Position numbers and translations under genes: made by a program. 64,000 nucleotides of DNA from Vibrio sp. 10N.286.49.B1. GTDB taxonomy: Bacteria; Pseudomonadota; Gammaproteobacteria; Enterobacterales; Vibrionaceae. The stretch is from NCBI RefSeq assembly GCF_002873335.1, contig NZ_MCUW01000027.1, forward strand, positions 124,001 through 188,000. Reading direction: 5' to 3'. Position 1 is the first letter of the stretch, and every line of letters begins with the position of its first letter. Below are positions 46,301 to 54,799 of this stretch, in pieces. Below the pieces are notes generated by a model. That model had not been told where the DNA came from and did no database searches. It saw only the letters and a program-made list of their open reading frames with translations.

Positions 46301-47804
46301 CGGTATAAATGGTGTCATGACCGTCTGCTGTATCGATAACATTGTGACCACTTTGTCCAAAGACGAGGTCGTCGCCTGCACCCGTATTGATTTGGTCATC
46401 GCCTTCGCCAGCATAGACTTGATCATTACCAAGCCCGGTTGAAATAATGTCTGCGCCTTCGTTTGCGTGCACTATGTCGTCACCGTCACCACCGTCGAGT
46501 GTGTCAATGCCTGCACCACCATACAATTCATCATTACCTTCTCCACCAATGAGGTGGTCGGCTCCGTCATCCCCGATTAGGACATCATTACCAGCACCAC
46601 CCATAAGTAGGTCATCACCGTACTCGCCGACTAGCACGTCATCACCTGCATCGCCCTGAAGGTTGTCATTTCCGTCGCCGCCAAGGAGTAGATCGTTATC
46701 ATCGCCGCCAGAGATCGTATCATCGCCTGATCCACCCATAACAAAGTCAGCACCGCTTCCCGCTAAAATGGTATCATTGCCTTCCTCACCATGCAGTTCG
46801 TCAGCCCCGTCGCCACCTTCTAGGTGATCGGTGCCCTTGCCACCGAAGACTTTATCGTCGCCAGCGTCGCCATATAACGTGTCATCACCGTCGTCGCCAA
46901 TGACTACGTCAGCGCCTTCGCCGCCATAGATGGTATCGTTACCCATTTCGCCAAGTAACAAGTCATCACCGTCATCACCGTGCAGCGTGTCATCACCATC
47001 GCTGCCCATGAGCGTATCGTTGCCAGTGCCACCGAAAAGTGTGTCGTCGCCATTTCCTCCGATAAGAACGTCATCACCTTCGTCGCCATACAGGGTATCG
47101 TCGTTGATATCACCATCAAGAAAGTCATTACCAGTTCCACCGTAGATGGTGTCTTCACCTTGTTGTCCTTTAAGAATATCGTCGCCTGCACCGCCATGAA
47201 TTTGGTCATCAAAGATGTTATGAACGTCGATATCTACGGTATTGAGGTCGTTGATTGGTTGACCTTGGTTATCTTCTAACGAAAAGAAAAGAGGGCTGTT
47301 ACCTTCTACTTGAGCTTCAGTAAACTCAAAGTCGACGCTAATATCACCGTTCTCATCGACGTTTGCTTCTTGAGAATGGATGATGGTCCCGTTTTCGTCC
47401 TTGATGAGCACGGTGACTGTATCAGGGGCGTTGGATACATTGAAGTTGGCGGTTAGATTACCGGTTTGGTCGATGACGTAGTTGCCAAGGCGAACGCCGT
47501 GGGATTCGGCTTCTGAGCTCGTACCTTGCCCTTGGCTAGAATAGGAATAGACAGACTGACTATTACCCCAACTATCGTCACTGCTCGTTGAGTCAGTTGA
47601 TGTGCTGGAATCGGAAGCGCTGTATTCGACATCGCCCAAAACGGTATCGGCACCGTCACCCGAGCGAATAAGGTCGGCCCCTTCGCCACCAGCAACAAAG
47701 TCGTCGCCTTGCTGAGTATGCACTTCATCGTTACCTGATTGAGCGTTAACGTTGTCTGCGTTCTCTGTACCTGAAATCAAGTCGTCGTGTTTGGTTCCGT
47801 CCAT
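43365..47804 (-). CDS. Giant RTX calcium-binding repeat protein, type I secretion cargo
   Basis: A 1,479-residue acidic protein with no signal peptide. A few RTX repeats at residues 5-55, a Ser-rich linker (about 60-105), and one beta-sandwich-like domain (about 105-193) are followed by a nearly unbroken array of G-G-x-G-x-D-x-L-x nonapeptides to about 1395. That is roughly 120-130 repeats by length. A unique C-terminus of about 85 residues is likely the type I secretion signal. RTX repeats bind Ca2+ and fold outside the cell. I see no enzymatic domain. SD AGAGG precedes ATG. The exporter genes at 36.2-39.2 kb are the natural candidates. Confidence 0.9.
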   Translation of the reverse strand: MDGTKHDDLISGTENADNVNAQSGNDEVHTQQGDDFVAGGEGADLIRSGDGADTVLGDVEYSASDSSTSTDSTSSDDSWGNSQSVYSYSSQGQGTSSEAESHGVRLGNYVIDQTGNLTANFNVSNAPDTVTVLIKDENGTIIHSQEANVDENGDISVDFEFTEAQVEGNSPLFFSLEDNQGQPINDLNTVDIDVHNIFDDQIHGGAGDDILKGQQGEDTIYGGTGNDFLDGDINDDTLYGDEGDDVLIGGNGDDTLFGGTGNDTLMGSDGDDTLHGDDGDDLLLGEMGNDTIYGGEGADVVIGDDGDDTLYGDAGDDKVFGGKGTDHLEGGDGADELHGEEGNDTILAGSGADFVMGGSGDDTISGGDDNDLLLGGDGNDNLQGDAGDDVLVGEYGDDLLMGGAGNDVLIGDDGADHLIGGEGNDELYGGAGIDTLDGGDGDDIVHANEGADIISTGLGNDQVYAGEGDDQINTGAGDDLVFGQSGHNVIDTADGHDTIYTEAGDDIINAGSGDDTIYAGGGDNQIDTGDGQNTVYADGGSDTITSGSGNDTLYAGDGDNIIDGGSGDDRLYAGSGSDQITAGDGNDEVFAGAGNDVITAGLGNDTIFAGSGDDTISGEAGANKLFGEGGNDTITAGQNGSELFGGSGHDTLMGSDEADVLAGGADNDTLISGKGNDTVFAGSGIDTVVTGEGDDTVFGEAGTNTIDTGAGSDSVFGGIGSDTVKTGAGNDAIFADKGADTINAGSGDDHLDGGDGDDKLFGEDGNDALFGGAGNDELVGGAGYDFLAGGAGDDTMTDDGQDTLLGEAGNDTLTAASTGSHNIFGGSGNDTLIGSEESDTLYGGEDDDTITGGAGNDTLFAGDGEDNIQAGLGDDTVYGEAGNNTIALEQGNDTLFGGAGNDTASGGEGNDALSGAGGADVLSGGLGTDTLDGGDGNDVLSGNEDADILLGGAGNDTLTGGTGDDFLYAGSGADNLSGGEGVDQLYGESGNNTLDGGMGDDIILGGTGNETIIGGEGSDYIETGAGNDTVFGGIGDDQILAEAGSNTLSGGEGDDAMTSGSGDDILDGGDGDDTLTSGSGHDTVRGGLGNDTIIASAGNNQLSGNEGNDSLSSGAGNDQLWGDEGNDTLSAGDGDDKLYGGQGNDTLNAGSGHDTLEGNEGDDKLYGYGDNDLLDGGDGADQLFGGDGDDTLTGGLGNDRLKGDSGTDLLHGGEGNDRLEGGSGNDTLFGQDGNDTLYGQSGDDQLFGELGNDKLYGGSGSDNLSGKEGDDTLDGGSNNDFVDGGVGNDTLRGGSGDDLVFGQEGNDSLDGGSGLDQLFAGSGDDTLVFDNEEITSGDANSVYFSGGEGFDVLVVGDGTDNQTIDMSNTAFQEIEGVKVSSTDTDIAIALDKIAVNDTAGEANGQFVCTGAKSIDLSGWGWELKSTTVDMDQGLKDAYEAQNLDTSNLYGYKLESTDGKEVTIWSDLEQDDINFPSDIA

Positions 47805-48062
47805 GGAGTGCCTCTCTTTTTAGATGTCGGATGTTCAATACGAATGAATTAGGAGATCTAATAACGAAATCAACTAAATCTGCTTTTGATTTTTAATAAA
47901 GCATGTAGCATGCCAAATCGAGTAAAAATACGTAACCGATTGAATTGCCGTTATTTATGTTGAAATTACTCGGTATGCCGCTGTGGTTATTAGAAAGGGA
48001 TCTCATTTTGACTTGCGAAAAGAGAGGAGAGAAACGCAATAAGTGGGGAGGTAGACTGATTC

Positions 48063-49046
48063 TCAAAAAGCGAATGAATAAGCGAGCATGATAGAGCCAT
48101 CTAAGAACCGCCCTGTATTTTCACCAGCATCACTAGAATTCCAACGGTTGCCTGAGTAGTTATTATATTGCAGCGTAATGGTACCTGGACGCCAATCAAA
48201 GTATCCAAAGCCGTAAGTGTAATCAGGGTTCCATGGTTGTTGCTGTGAACGGTCAAAATAATAAAAGGCAGTGGCGTTGATATACCAATTTCCTGTGATT
48301 GCGTATTTACACCCTAACGACAGGGTTTGATGGTTCGCTTTATAGTCCGACGAGGCTAAATCGAAATAACTGGGGGTGTAATTGTAGTCGGTCTGACAAC
48401 CAATACTTCCATCATCGCTGACCCTTGTCCACTCTAGCAGTTTACCAGTAATTGGAAATTTCCACCCTAGTGACCAGGTTCCTTCGTTGAAGTTGGTACG
48501 AGACCCTCCTGGTTCGGGGCTAAAGCGATTACCGCCATAGTTGGAGTAGAGCAGGCTAAATGTATAAGGACGCCAATCACTGTATCCGAAGACATAAGTG
48601 AAATCTGGATTCCAAGTCTGTTGTTGCTCTTTATCAAAATAGTAATACAAGGTACCAGATACGAACCAATTACCGAGCAGCACATATTTAAGCGAGAGAT
48701 TCGCGGTATAGTTGACATTGGAAGGGCCGTTGGTTGCGCCAGAGGGCAAATTTGCCTCTTCAGTTTGAATCAGTGGAAGGTTTAAAGAGAAATTGCCGCT
48801 AAGACCTGAAAGGCCTTCTCTATTTTCAAGTTCTCCAAATGGCAGTTCAAAAGAGCTTTCAACACCACGCCAAATTAAATCGAGCTCGGTCTCTTCATTG
48901 TCATTATTAATAGAATTATCACCTTTGGTGATATTAGGTGATATTGGGGCTGGTGCGTGTTGGCGCGAATTAGATAAATAGTCGTCTGCCTTTACTAAGA
49001 GCGGAGTAAGAGCGATAACAACATAAATACTCGCTTTATTATTCAT
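48063..49046 (-). CDS. Outer-membrane beta-barrel with internal duplication
   Basis: A 327-residue protein with a signal peptide (about 1-20, ending V-K-A), an acidic Asn-rich linker to about 55, and a beta-rich domain ending in A-Y-S-F-A-F, the C-terminal aromatic BAM signal. Residues about 125-198 and 252-325 are clear copies sharing Y-Y-F-D, Q-Q-Q-x-W-N-P-D and F-G-Y-x-D-W-R-P. Start at 49046; an upstream frame start at 49094 adds non-signal residues. It is divergent from the polysaccharide cluster and could be its outer-membrane component, by inference. Confidence 0.72.
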   Translation of the reverse strand: MNNKASIYVVIALTPLLVKADDYLSNSRQHAPAPISPNITKGDNSINNDNEETELDLIWRGVESSFELPFGELENREGLSGLSGNFSLNLPLIQTEEANLPSGATNGPSNVNYTANLSLKYVLLGNWFVSGTLYYYFDKEQQQTWNPDFTYVFGYSDWRPYTFSLLYSNYGGNRFSPEPGGSRTNFNEGTWSLGWKFPITGKLLEWTRVSDDGSIGCQTDYNYTPSYFDLASSDYKANHQTLSLGCKYAITGNWYINATAFYYFDRSQQQPWNPDYTYGFGYFDWRPGTITLQYNNYSGNRWNSSDAGENTGRFLDGSIMLAYSFAF

Positions 49047-49098
49047 ATTAACTCGCCATAGTTTAGAGGTAGAACATAAGGTTAATTCAAGCACAATC

Positions 49099-49112
49099 TC
49101 ACGCTAACGTGA
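49099..49112. promoter_or_regulatory. Short palindrome in divergent promoter region
   Basis: TCACG-CTAA-CGTGA lies between the outer-membrane-protein gene and the PP2C regulator gene. It could be an operator. Regulator unknown; it is short enough to be chance. Confidence 0.3.
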
Positions 49113-49224
49113 AGAAAACAAAAAATATTTTGGTAATTTTAATTTCTGTTCCTATCCTCATTAGTATGGTTAGGGCGTCGTGGAATACTGATGAATGGAA
49201 AACGTTGAAATCCGTGGTAATCAA

Positions 49225-50418
49225 ATGAAAAGAGCCATTCTGTTAGTTGAAGACAATAAGACAACACAGATATTAATGAGCTCTTTGTTAAAAAAACGCG
49301 GTTACGACGTTACAGTAGCAAATCACGGCTATGAAGCACTCGAAGCCCTTAACAAAAGTGAACATATTCAATTTGTACTGAGTGATTGGGTGATGCCTAA
49401 AATGGACGGCGTCCAGTTGTGTAAAGAACTCAAGTCCACTAATTATAATCGCTATATATTTTTTGTGTTGCTGTCTTCACAAGATGATCAGGATTCGATC
49501 ATTAATGGCATCGATGCGGGTGCGGATGATTTTGTAGCAAAAAATACCGCAATCGACGAACTGGATGCTCGAATTCGAGCTGGATTCAGAAACTTAGGGC
49601 TACACAACGAACTGCTTCAAAAAAATCATCAATTGGATACCGCCTATGCCACGATACGGCAAGATTTGGACTCCGCGGGTGATTTTATTCGCCAGCTTCT
49701 TCCAACTCGAACGACATTTGAGCATGTATCGATGGCATATACCTCGATACCCAGTGCGCAGGTTGGGGGCGACATTCTGGGGTACTTCCAACTAGATGAT
49801 GATCACGTCGGCTTCTATCTACTCGATGTCTCTGGCCATGGGGTTGCGTCGGCTTTGTTGTCTTTCTCAGTTCACCAAACGCTTTCAGTAGTCAATGGTC
49901 CCAGCTCCGTTGTTTTTAAAGATACCAGTAAGGGGCGGGTAATTCGGCCTGCAGATGAAGTGGTAACCAAGCTCAATGATATTTATAGCCAAGATTCTTC
50001 GAGCCACCTCTATTTTACCATGGTGTATGCCGTACTGAATCAAGCAACGGGTGAGCTTAACTATTGTGCTGCGGGGCACCCACCCATTGTATGGCTTCAA
50101 GACGAAGCAGGAACACCACAATTTCTAGGTGATGATAATTTCGTGGTTGGGATGTTTGATTTTGCTGACTACAAACAAGAAACGATTTCTTTGGGGCCAA
50201 AAGATGAAGTTTGGCTTTATACCGACGGTATAACGGAAGCCCGTGTTGGCGAAGAGTTTTATACCGAGGAGAGGTTAAAAGACCTTATCGCTCTTCAGGA
50301 AAGGGAGCGCTTTGAAGATAAGCCTGCTCGTATTGTGTCTTCAGTACGGGACTGGCAACAAAATGAAATGTTCGACGATGATGTCAGCATTCTAGTGTGT
50401 AAATGGACACCACAATAG
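49225..50418 (+). CDS. Receiver-PP2C (RsbU/SpoIIE-type) phosphatase
   Basis: A 397-residue protein. The N-terminal receiver has Asp10 in V-E-D-N, phospho-acceptor Asp54 in L-S-D-W-V-M-P-K-M-D-G and V-A-K-N-T near 100. A helical linker (about 125-160) leads to a SpoIIE-type PP2C domain with V-G-G-D-I-L-G, L-D-V-S-G-H-G-V-A-S-A-L, L-Y-T-D-G-I-T-E-A and D-D-D-V-S-I. Such proteins dephosphorylate a STAS antagonist, linking phospho-signalling to partner switching. Start 49225 gives a normal receiver N-terminus; ATG 49195 is an alternative. The STAS gene follows 12 bp downstream. Confidence 0.87.
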   Translation: MKRAILLVEDNKTTQILMSSLLKKRGYDVTVANHGYEALEALNKSEHIQFVLSDWVMPKMDGVQLCKELKSTNYNRYIFFVLLSSQDDQDSIINGIDAGADDFVAKNTAIDELDARIRAGFRNLGLHNELLQKNHQLDTAYATIRQDLDSAGDFIRQLLPTRTTFEHVSMAYTSIPSAQVGGDILGYFQLDDDHVGFYLLDVSGHGVASALLSFSVHQTLSVVNGPSSVVFKDTSKGRVIRPADEVVTKLNDIYSQDSSSHLYFTMVYAVLNQATGELNYCAAGHPPIVWLQDEAGTPQFLGDDNFVVGMFDFADYKQETISLGPKDEVWLYTDGITEARVGEEFYTEERLKDLIALQERERFEDKPARIVSSVRDWQQNEMFDDDVSILVCKWTPQ

Positions 50419-50430
50419 GTAGGGAATCTT

Positions 50431-50763
50431 ATGAAGTACGATATTTCTGACAACGACTTGTTTACCGTTATTCAAGTGCAAGAAAGCCGTTTTGATGCAA
50501 AGTTAGCGACGTCGTTTCGTTCAACGATTGAAGAGATACAGGCCGACATTAAGCCTAACCTTTTACTCGATATTTCTGAAGTAACGTTCATGGATAGTAG
50601 TGGGCTAGGTGCAATTATGGCGGTATATAAAATGCTTAGAGATAAACAAATTGCCGTTGTCGGTGCGAAAAAGCCGGTTAGGGAGCTGTTTAAACTCACG
50701 AGAATGGACCGATTAATAAAAACGTATGACACCGTCGAAGATGCGGTTGCTACGTCAGTGTAA
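50431..50763 (+). CDS. STAS-domain anti-sigma-factor antagonist (RsbV/SpoIIAA-like)
   Basis: A 110-residue single STAS domain. F-M-D-S-S-G-L-G-A-I at 53-62 holds the phosphorylatable Ser (56 or 57) conserved in SpoIIAA/RsbV. In its dephosphorylated form it would bind the HATPase partner. SD AGGGAATCTT precedes the ATG. It sits between the phosphatase and the NDP-sugar pyrophosphorylase, 12 and 33 bp away. Confidence 0.9.
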   Translation: MKYDISDNDLFTVIQVQESRFDAKLATSFRSTIEEIQADIKPNLLLDISEVTFMDSSGLGAIMAVYKMLRDKQIAVVGAKKPVRELFKLTRMDRLIKTYDTVEDAVATSV

Positions 50764-50796
50764 TAATTAATTATAATCTATGGCTAGGAAACGAAT

Positions 50797-51921
50797 ATGA
50801 AAGGAATGATTCTTGCAGCAGGGAAGGGGACGCGTGTTCGTCCTATTACCCAACAAATTCCCAAACCGATGATCCCGATATTGGGGAAGCCGGTAATGGA
50901 GTCGATGATTGAATTGTTTGCTCAACATAACATTAGAAAAATTGTCATCAATACCAGCCATTTAGCTGAAGTGATTGAAGGCTATTTTGGTGATGGACAT
51001 CATTTTGATGTTCAGTTGTCCTATTCATGTGAGGGCGCACTGGAAGATGGCGTCTTTCAAAGTAAAGCATTAGGCTCGGCGGGTGGCATGAAGCGCATTC
51101 AAGAGTTTTCTGGGTTTTTTGATGAGACGTTTGTTGTCGTTTGTGGCGATGCTTGGATTGATTTAGACCTTAAAGAGGCCGTAAAGAAGCATCGTAAAAA
51201 TGGCGGGATAGCGACCATCATTACAAAGCGAGTCCATGCCGATGACGTCGAAAAATATGGGGTAGTGGTGACTGGCCCCAAAGGGCTCGTGCAGAGCTTT
51301 CAAGAAAAACCAGTCAAAGAAGACGCCTTATCCGACCAAGTAAACACGGGTATCTATATCTTTGAACCTGCTATTTTCGATTATATCCCCAAAGAGACAG
51401 AGTTTGATATTGGTAGTGAATTGTTTCCTAAACTGGTGGAGCAGCACGTGCCGTTTCATGCCGTAGAAATGAATTTCCAATGGCTTGATGTCGGTAACAT
51501 TAAGGATATCTGGGGAGTTACTGAGGATGTGTTAAGTGGCAAAGTACCCGGTTATCGCATTCCCGGTACACAAGTTAAAGCGGGTATCTGGTTAGGTATT
51601 AACACTAATATTGACCTTTCAAAATGTAATATTGTTCCTCCAGTTGTCATCGGGAGCGGTTGCCTTATAGAAGAAGGTGCAACGATCATTGGACCTGCGT
51701 TGATTGGTGCAAACTGTCACGTTAAGCGTGATTCTACGGTTAAGCATTCTTTGATTTTTGATTACACCCAGATACACCAAGGTGTTGATATAAAAGAGCA
51801 AACTATTTTTGGTGATTTTAGTATTGGCCACGATGGACAAACAGAAAGCTTGGCAATGTGGACAAATTTGCGACCTTATCCAGCAATGAATCGTTTGACT
51901 GATGCTATCAACACGATGTGA
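50797..51921 (+). CDS. NDP-sugar pyrophosphorylase-like nucleotidyltransferase
   Basis: A 374-residue protein. The N-terminal nucleotidyltransferase domain starts M-I-L-A-A-G-K-G-T-R-V-R-P-I-T, followed by K-P-M-I-P; V-V-V-C-G-D-A-W and F-Q-E-K-P are further family blocks. The C-terminal part (about 255-345) has left-handed beta-helix hexapeptide repeats, as in mannose-1-phosphate guanylyltransferases and glucose-1-phosphate thymidylyl/adenylyltransferases. It would make a nucleotide sugar for the polysaccharide synthase downstream. SD AGGA. Sugar and nucleotide not determinable. Confidence 0.85.
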   Translation: MKGMILAAGKGTRVRPITQQIPKPMIPILGKPVMESMIELFAQHNIRKIVINTSHLAEVIEGYFGDGHHFDVQLSYSCEGALEDGVFQSKALGSAGGMKRIQEFSGFFDETFVVVCGDAWIDLDLKEAVKKHRKNGGIATIITKRVHADDVEKYGVVVTGPKGLVQSFQEKPVKEDALSDQVNTGIYIFEPAIFDYIPKETEFDIGSELFPKLVEQHVPFHAVEMNFQWLDVGNIKDIWGVTEDVLSGKVPGYRIPGTQVKAGIWLGINTNIDLSKCNIVPPVVIGSGCLIEEGATIIGPALIGANCHVKRDSTVKHSLIFDYTQIHQGVDIKEQTIFGDFSIGHDGQTESLAMWTNLRPYPAMNRLTDAINTM

Positions 51922-52066
51922 TTTATGTGTACAAATAAAGTATCAATCTAAGTGTGTCTTAGATTTGAGCAAGTGAACGATACGTATGACTCGCAAACTC
52001 GCTATGCCGTTAACATTGGTAAGTGAATAACGCACAAGCGCACATTTCGATAAAGACAGGATGATC

Positions 52067-52513
52067 ATGATGACCAGTGAAGGACATGCATTTTCAAATT
52101 CATACAAGAGCGCCATCGACATATCAAGGGTTGCTGCTAACGACCTTAAAGAGTATTGGTTGTCTCGCAACCTTAGTGATGACGCTATTGGAGAGCTTGA
52201 ACTCTGTGTGGTTGAACTGATCAATAATGCGTATGAACATGCTTACGAGAGTCAAGATGGCGAACCGATACAGGTAGCGAGTCGCTACAACGAAAATAAA
52301 GTAATTGTTGATATTATCCATTTTGGTGATGGTATGTCCAAAGCCGAATTTCAGTCGGCTTTGGAAGCTGATTTTATCGAGCCCGATCCAGAAGACCCTG
52401 AGACATGGACGACGTCTGGTAGAGGATTCATCATATTAGCGGCGTTACTTGATCATGTTGAACTGACACAAGAAGGCGACAAGAACACCTTTACACTTGT
52501 CAAAACGGTTTAG
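52067..52513 (+). CDS. Anti-sigma-factor type serine kinase/ATPase (RsbW/SpoIIAB-like)
   Basis: A 148-residue GHKL ATPase domain. The N box is E-L-C-V-V-E-L-I-N-N-A-Y-E-H-A with paired Asn; G1 H-F-G-D-G-M-S and G2 S-G-R-G-F-I follow. Such proteins phosphorylate the STAS partner and bind a sigma factor or another target when the antagonist is phosphorylated. In-frame ATGs lie at 52061, 52067 and 52070; 52067 has AGG at a better distance. It lies after the pyrophosphorylase gene, 139 bp away, and just before the GH2 gene. No sigma factor is adjacent, so the target may be different. Confidence 0.85.
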   Translation: MMTSEGHAFSNSYKSAIDISRVAANDLKEYWLSRNLSDDAIGELELCVVELINNAYEHAYESQDGEPIQVASRYNENKVIVDIIHFGDGMSKAEFQSALEADFIEPDPEDPETWTTSGRGFIILAALLDHVELTQEGDKNTFTLVKTV

Positions 52514-52538
52514 TAGCTAATTGATTAGGGAGTGGAAA

Positions 52539-54716
52539 GTGCGGCGTATTGGATGGGTGGTTATTTATATCTTATTGCAAGGGTGCACGAGTCAGCGCTT
52601 GGACAGCAACGTTTCTACGCTGTCGTTGGATGGGCAATGGCAGTTCACTTCAATTACCGCCTCACCTAGATCGAATCAGCCATCATTTGAAACCTATAAT
52701 CAATCGCTGCACGTTCCTGCTAATTGGTATTCTGAAGGGGTCGATTTTGCCGGTCAGGCATTGTATGAGACGTCTTTTGAGTTAGAAAAAAAATACATTC
52801 AGAGTCGTTACTGGTTGTCATTTCAAGCCGTTGACTATGCCGCAGACGTATCATTGAATAATATACCGATAGGATCTCATGTCGGTTATTTTGCTCCATT
52901 CTCGTTTGACGTGACTTCTTTTATCAAAGAAAAAACAAATGAGCTTAGTGTCATGGTTAAGAGCGAAAACGATGACAAGGTTCAGGATTGGTCTTTAAAC
53001 AAGAAAGAACTAAAAGGCGTCCTAAATCATCATGATACGAGACCTGGAGGAGCATGGTCGGAGCGGGGGCAAGATGCGAACTCAGGGGGGATCTGGGGCT
53101 CGGTAGACATAAAGCGTACCGGACCCGTTGCTATTCGAGAGGTTAAATTTACGCCGATTCTCCAGGATAATGGAGAATCGTCAGGGCAACTGAATATACT
53201 CCTGAATAGTTCGTTGTCGGGTGAAAGTTTTGTCGAAATATCACTTGTGCCTCCTCAGGAGGTTGATATGAGAACCCGTCGCGAGAGTTATGTCGTCCGT
53301 ACGAGGCTTAATGAAGGCGACAATTTAATGCAGTGGACGGTTCCTAGTACCAAAAGAGCGCTCTGGTGGCCTTATGACTGGGGAAAGCCAAATCTTTATG
53401 ATTTAAAAGTGACCGTGTACTTGGCGGATCAACCCGTGTCTGATTACGTACAACAACGCATTGGGTTTAGGAAAGTTGAGTATTCTGAATCGAAAAAACA
53501 TTTCTATATTAACGATCTGCCTTACTTTATTCGAGGGACCAATTATATAGCGAGCCAATGGCTAGGTGAAGTGTCACGGCAAGACTATGCGGATGACCTT
53601 GATCTGATGCGGGAAGCGAACGTGAATAGTATTCGAGTCCATGGGCACGTTGCAGGCAAAGCGTTTTACGATCTTGCTGATGAACTTGGCTTTGTTGTTT
53701 GGCAAGATTTTCCGTTGCAATGGGGATATGAAGAATCGTTGGCAACGTCGGCAGAAGCGTCACGGCAAGCAAAGGACATGACGTCAATGCTGTTCAATCA
53801 TCCATCAATAGCGTTTTGGAGTGGTCATAACGAACCGCCGTGGGATGCGACTTGGATGAAATACAAGTATCCATCTTATGAACGTTCGCATAATAAACAA
53901 CTAACAGACAGCGTCTACTCGGCACTTGTCGAATCTCAGGATGGAAGGGTGGTAAGGAAGGCGTCTTACACCTATGAACATCCATGGTATGGCTGGTACT
54001 CCGGTCATTATACCGATTACAAAAAGCTAACAGGCCCCCCAATCATTAGCGAGTTTGGTGCGCAAGCATTCCCAAGATTTGAGTTATTGGCTAGCATTTT
54101 GTCTGATACGGATTCTTGGCCTTTAAATACCCAACAACTCGACCAACTTGATTATCATAATTTCCAACGCCATGAAACGCTCGAGCTAGCCAAAATAGAA
54201 ATGGGACAAAACTTAAATGACTTTATTGTTAATAGTCAGGACTATCAGAGGACAGTAAATAAATATGCAGCAGAAAACCTAAGGTTGAAAAAAAATAAAG
54301 GTATTGCTGCCATTTATCAATTTATGTTTGTCGACAGTTGGCCCTCAATTACTTGGTCTGTATTGGATGTAGAGCGACAAAAAAAACCTGGTTTCTTAGC
54401 GTTAAAGCAGTCTTTTCAGCCAATTTTACCGATTGTCAGTGTAAACAACGAGTCTTCGTCTAAACTTATAAAAATCAGCATTATCAACGACTCAAGGGCC
54501 TCAGTCTCCAATACTCTTGTTGTGATTAATTGCGTGGTTCCGAATAAAGAACCACGCAAATGTTGGCAAAAGGAACATATAGACATTAAAACAAATGATA
54601 TTACAACAATCGCCAATATTGAACGTGGAAAAATAACTGATGAATTTGTAATTAATATCATTGGTTCGCAAGGGGAACTTATTTCAAGTAATCACTATCA
54701 ACCAGGGGATTACTAA
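52539..54716 (+). CDS. GH2-family glycoside hydrolase lipoprotein (beta-mannosidase-like)
   Basis: A 725-residue exported enzyme. Start GTG 52539, preceded by AGGGAG, begins a lipoprotein signal with Cys16 in L-L-Q-G-C. The GH2 sugar-binding domain (about 30-190), an Ig-like domain (about 195-310) and a TIM barrel follow. The acid/base is Glu432 in W-S-G-H-N-E-P and the nucleophile Glu505 in I-S-E-F-G-A. Beta-mannosidase, glucuronidase and galactosidase share this layout. Location is the outer-membrane or periplasmic face. In the cluster it may trim or release the glycan made by the GT2 gene 83 bp downstream. The TTG at 52521 is an alternative start. Confidence 0.87.
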   Translation: MRRIGWVVIYILLQGCTSQRLDSNVSTLSLDGQWQFTSITASPRSNQPSFETYNQSLHVPANWYSEGVDFAGQALYETSFELEKKYIQSRYWLSFQAVDYAADVSLNNIPIGSHVGYFAPFSFDVTSFIKEKTNELSVMVKSENDDKVQDWSLNKKELKGVLNHHDTRPGGAWSERGQDANSGGIWGSVDIKRTGPVAIREVKFTPILQDNGESSGQLNILLNSSLSGESFVEISLVPPQEVDMRTRRESYVVRTRLNEGDNLMQWTVPSTKRALWWPYDWGKPNLYDLKVTVYLADQPVSDYVQQRIGFRKVEYSESKKHFYINDLPYFIRGTNYIASQWLGEVSRQDYADDLDLMREANVNSIRVHGHVAGKAFYDLADELGFVVWQDFPLQWGYEESLATSAEASRQAKDMTSMLFNHPSIAFWSGHNEPPWDATWMKYKYPSYERSHNKQLTDSVYSALVESQDGRVVRKASYTYEHPWYGWYSGHYTDYKKLTGPPIISEFGAQAFPRFELLASILSDTDSWPLNTQQLDQLDYHNFQRHETLELAKIEMGQNLNDFIVNSQDYQRTVNKYAAENLRLKKNKGIAAIYQFMFVDSWPSITWSVLDVERQKKPGFLALKQSFQPILPIVSVNNESSSKLIKISIINDSRASVSNTLVVINCVVPNKEPRKCWQKEHIDIKTNDITTIANIERGKITDEFVINIIGSQGELISSNHYQPGDY

Positions 54717-54799
54717 TTGGCTAGAACGAACAGGCTTAGCGTTTAACTAGTCATTTACGAAACTAAGCATGGTAATGCTGAACAAGGGAAGTGAAGTAA

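Noticed and set aside
43800..47200. CRISPR-like or tandem DNA repeat array
   Set aside because: The periodicity is the coding consequence of RTX nonapeptides in one long open frame; units are diverged at the DNA level and there are no spacers.
44527..47279. Long Ser/Pro-rich plus-strand frames opposite the RTX gene
   Set aside because: They are mirror frames of the 27-bp periodic RTX repeats; they lack SD sequences and are compositionally artefactual.
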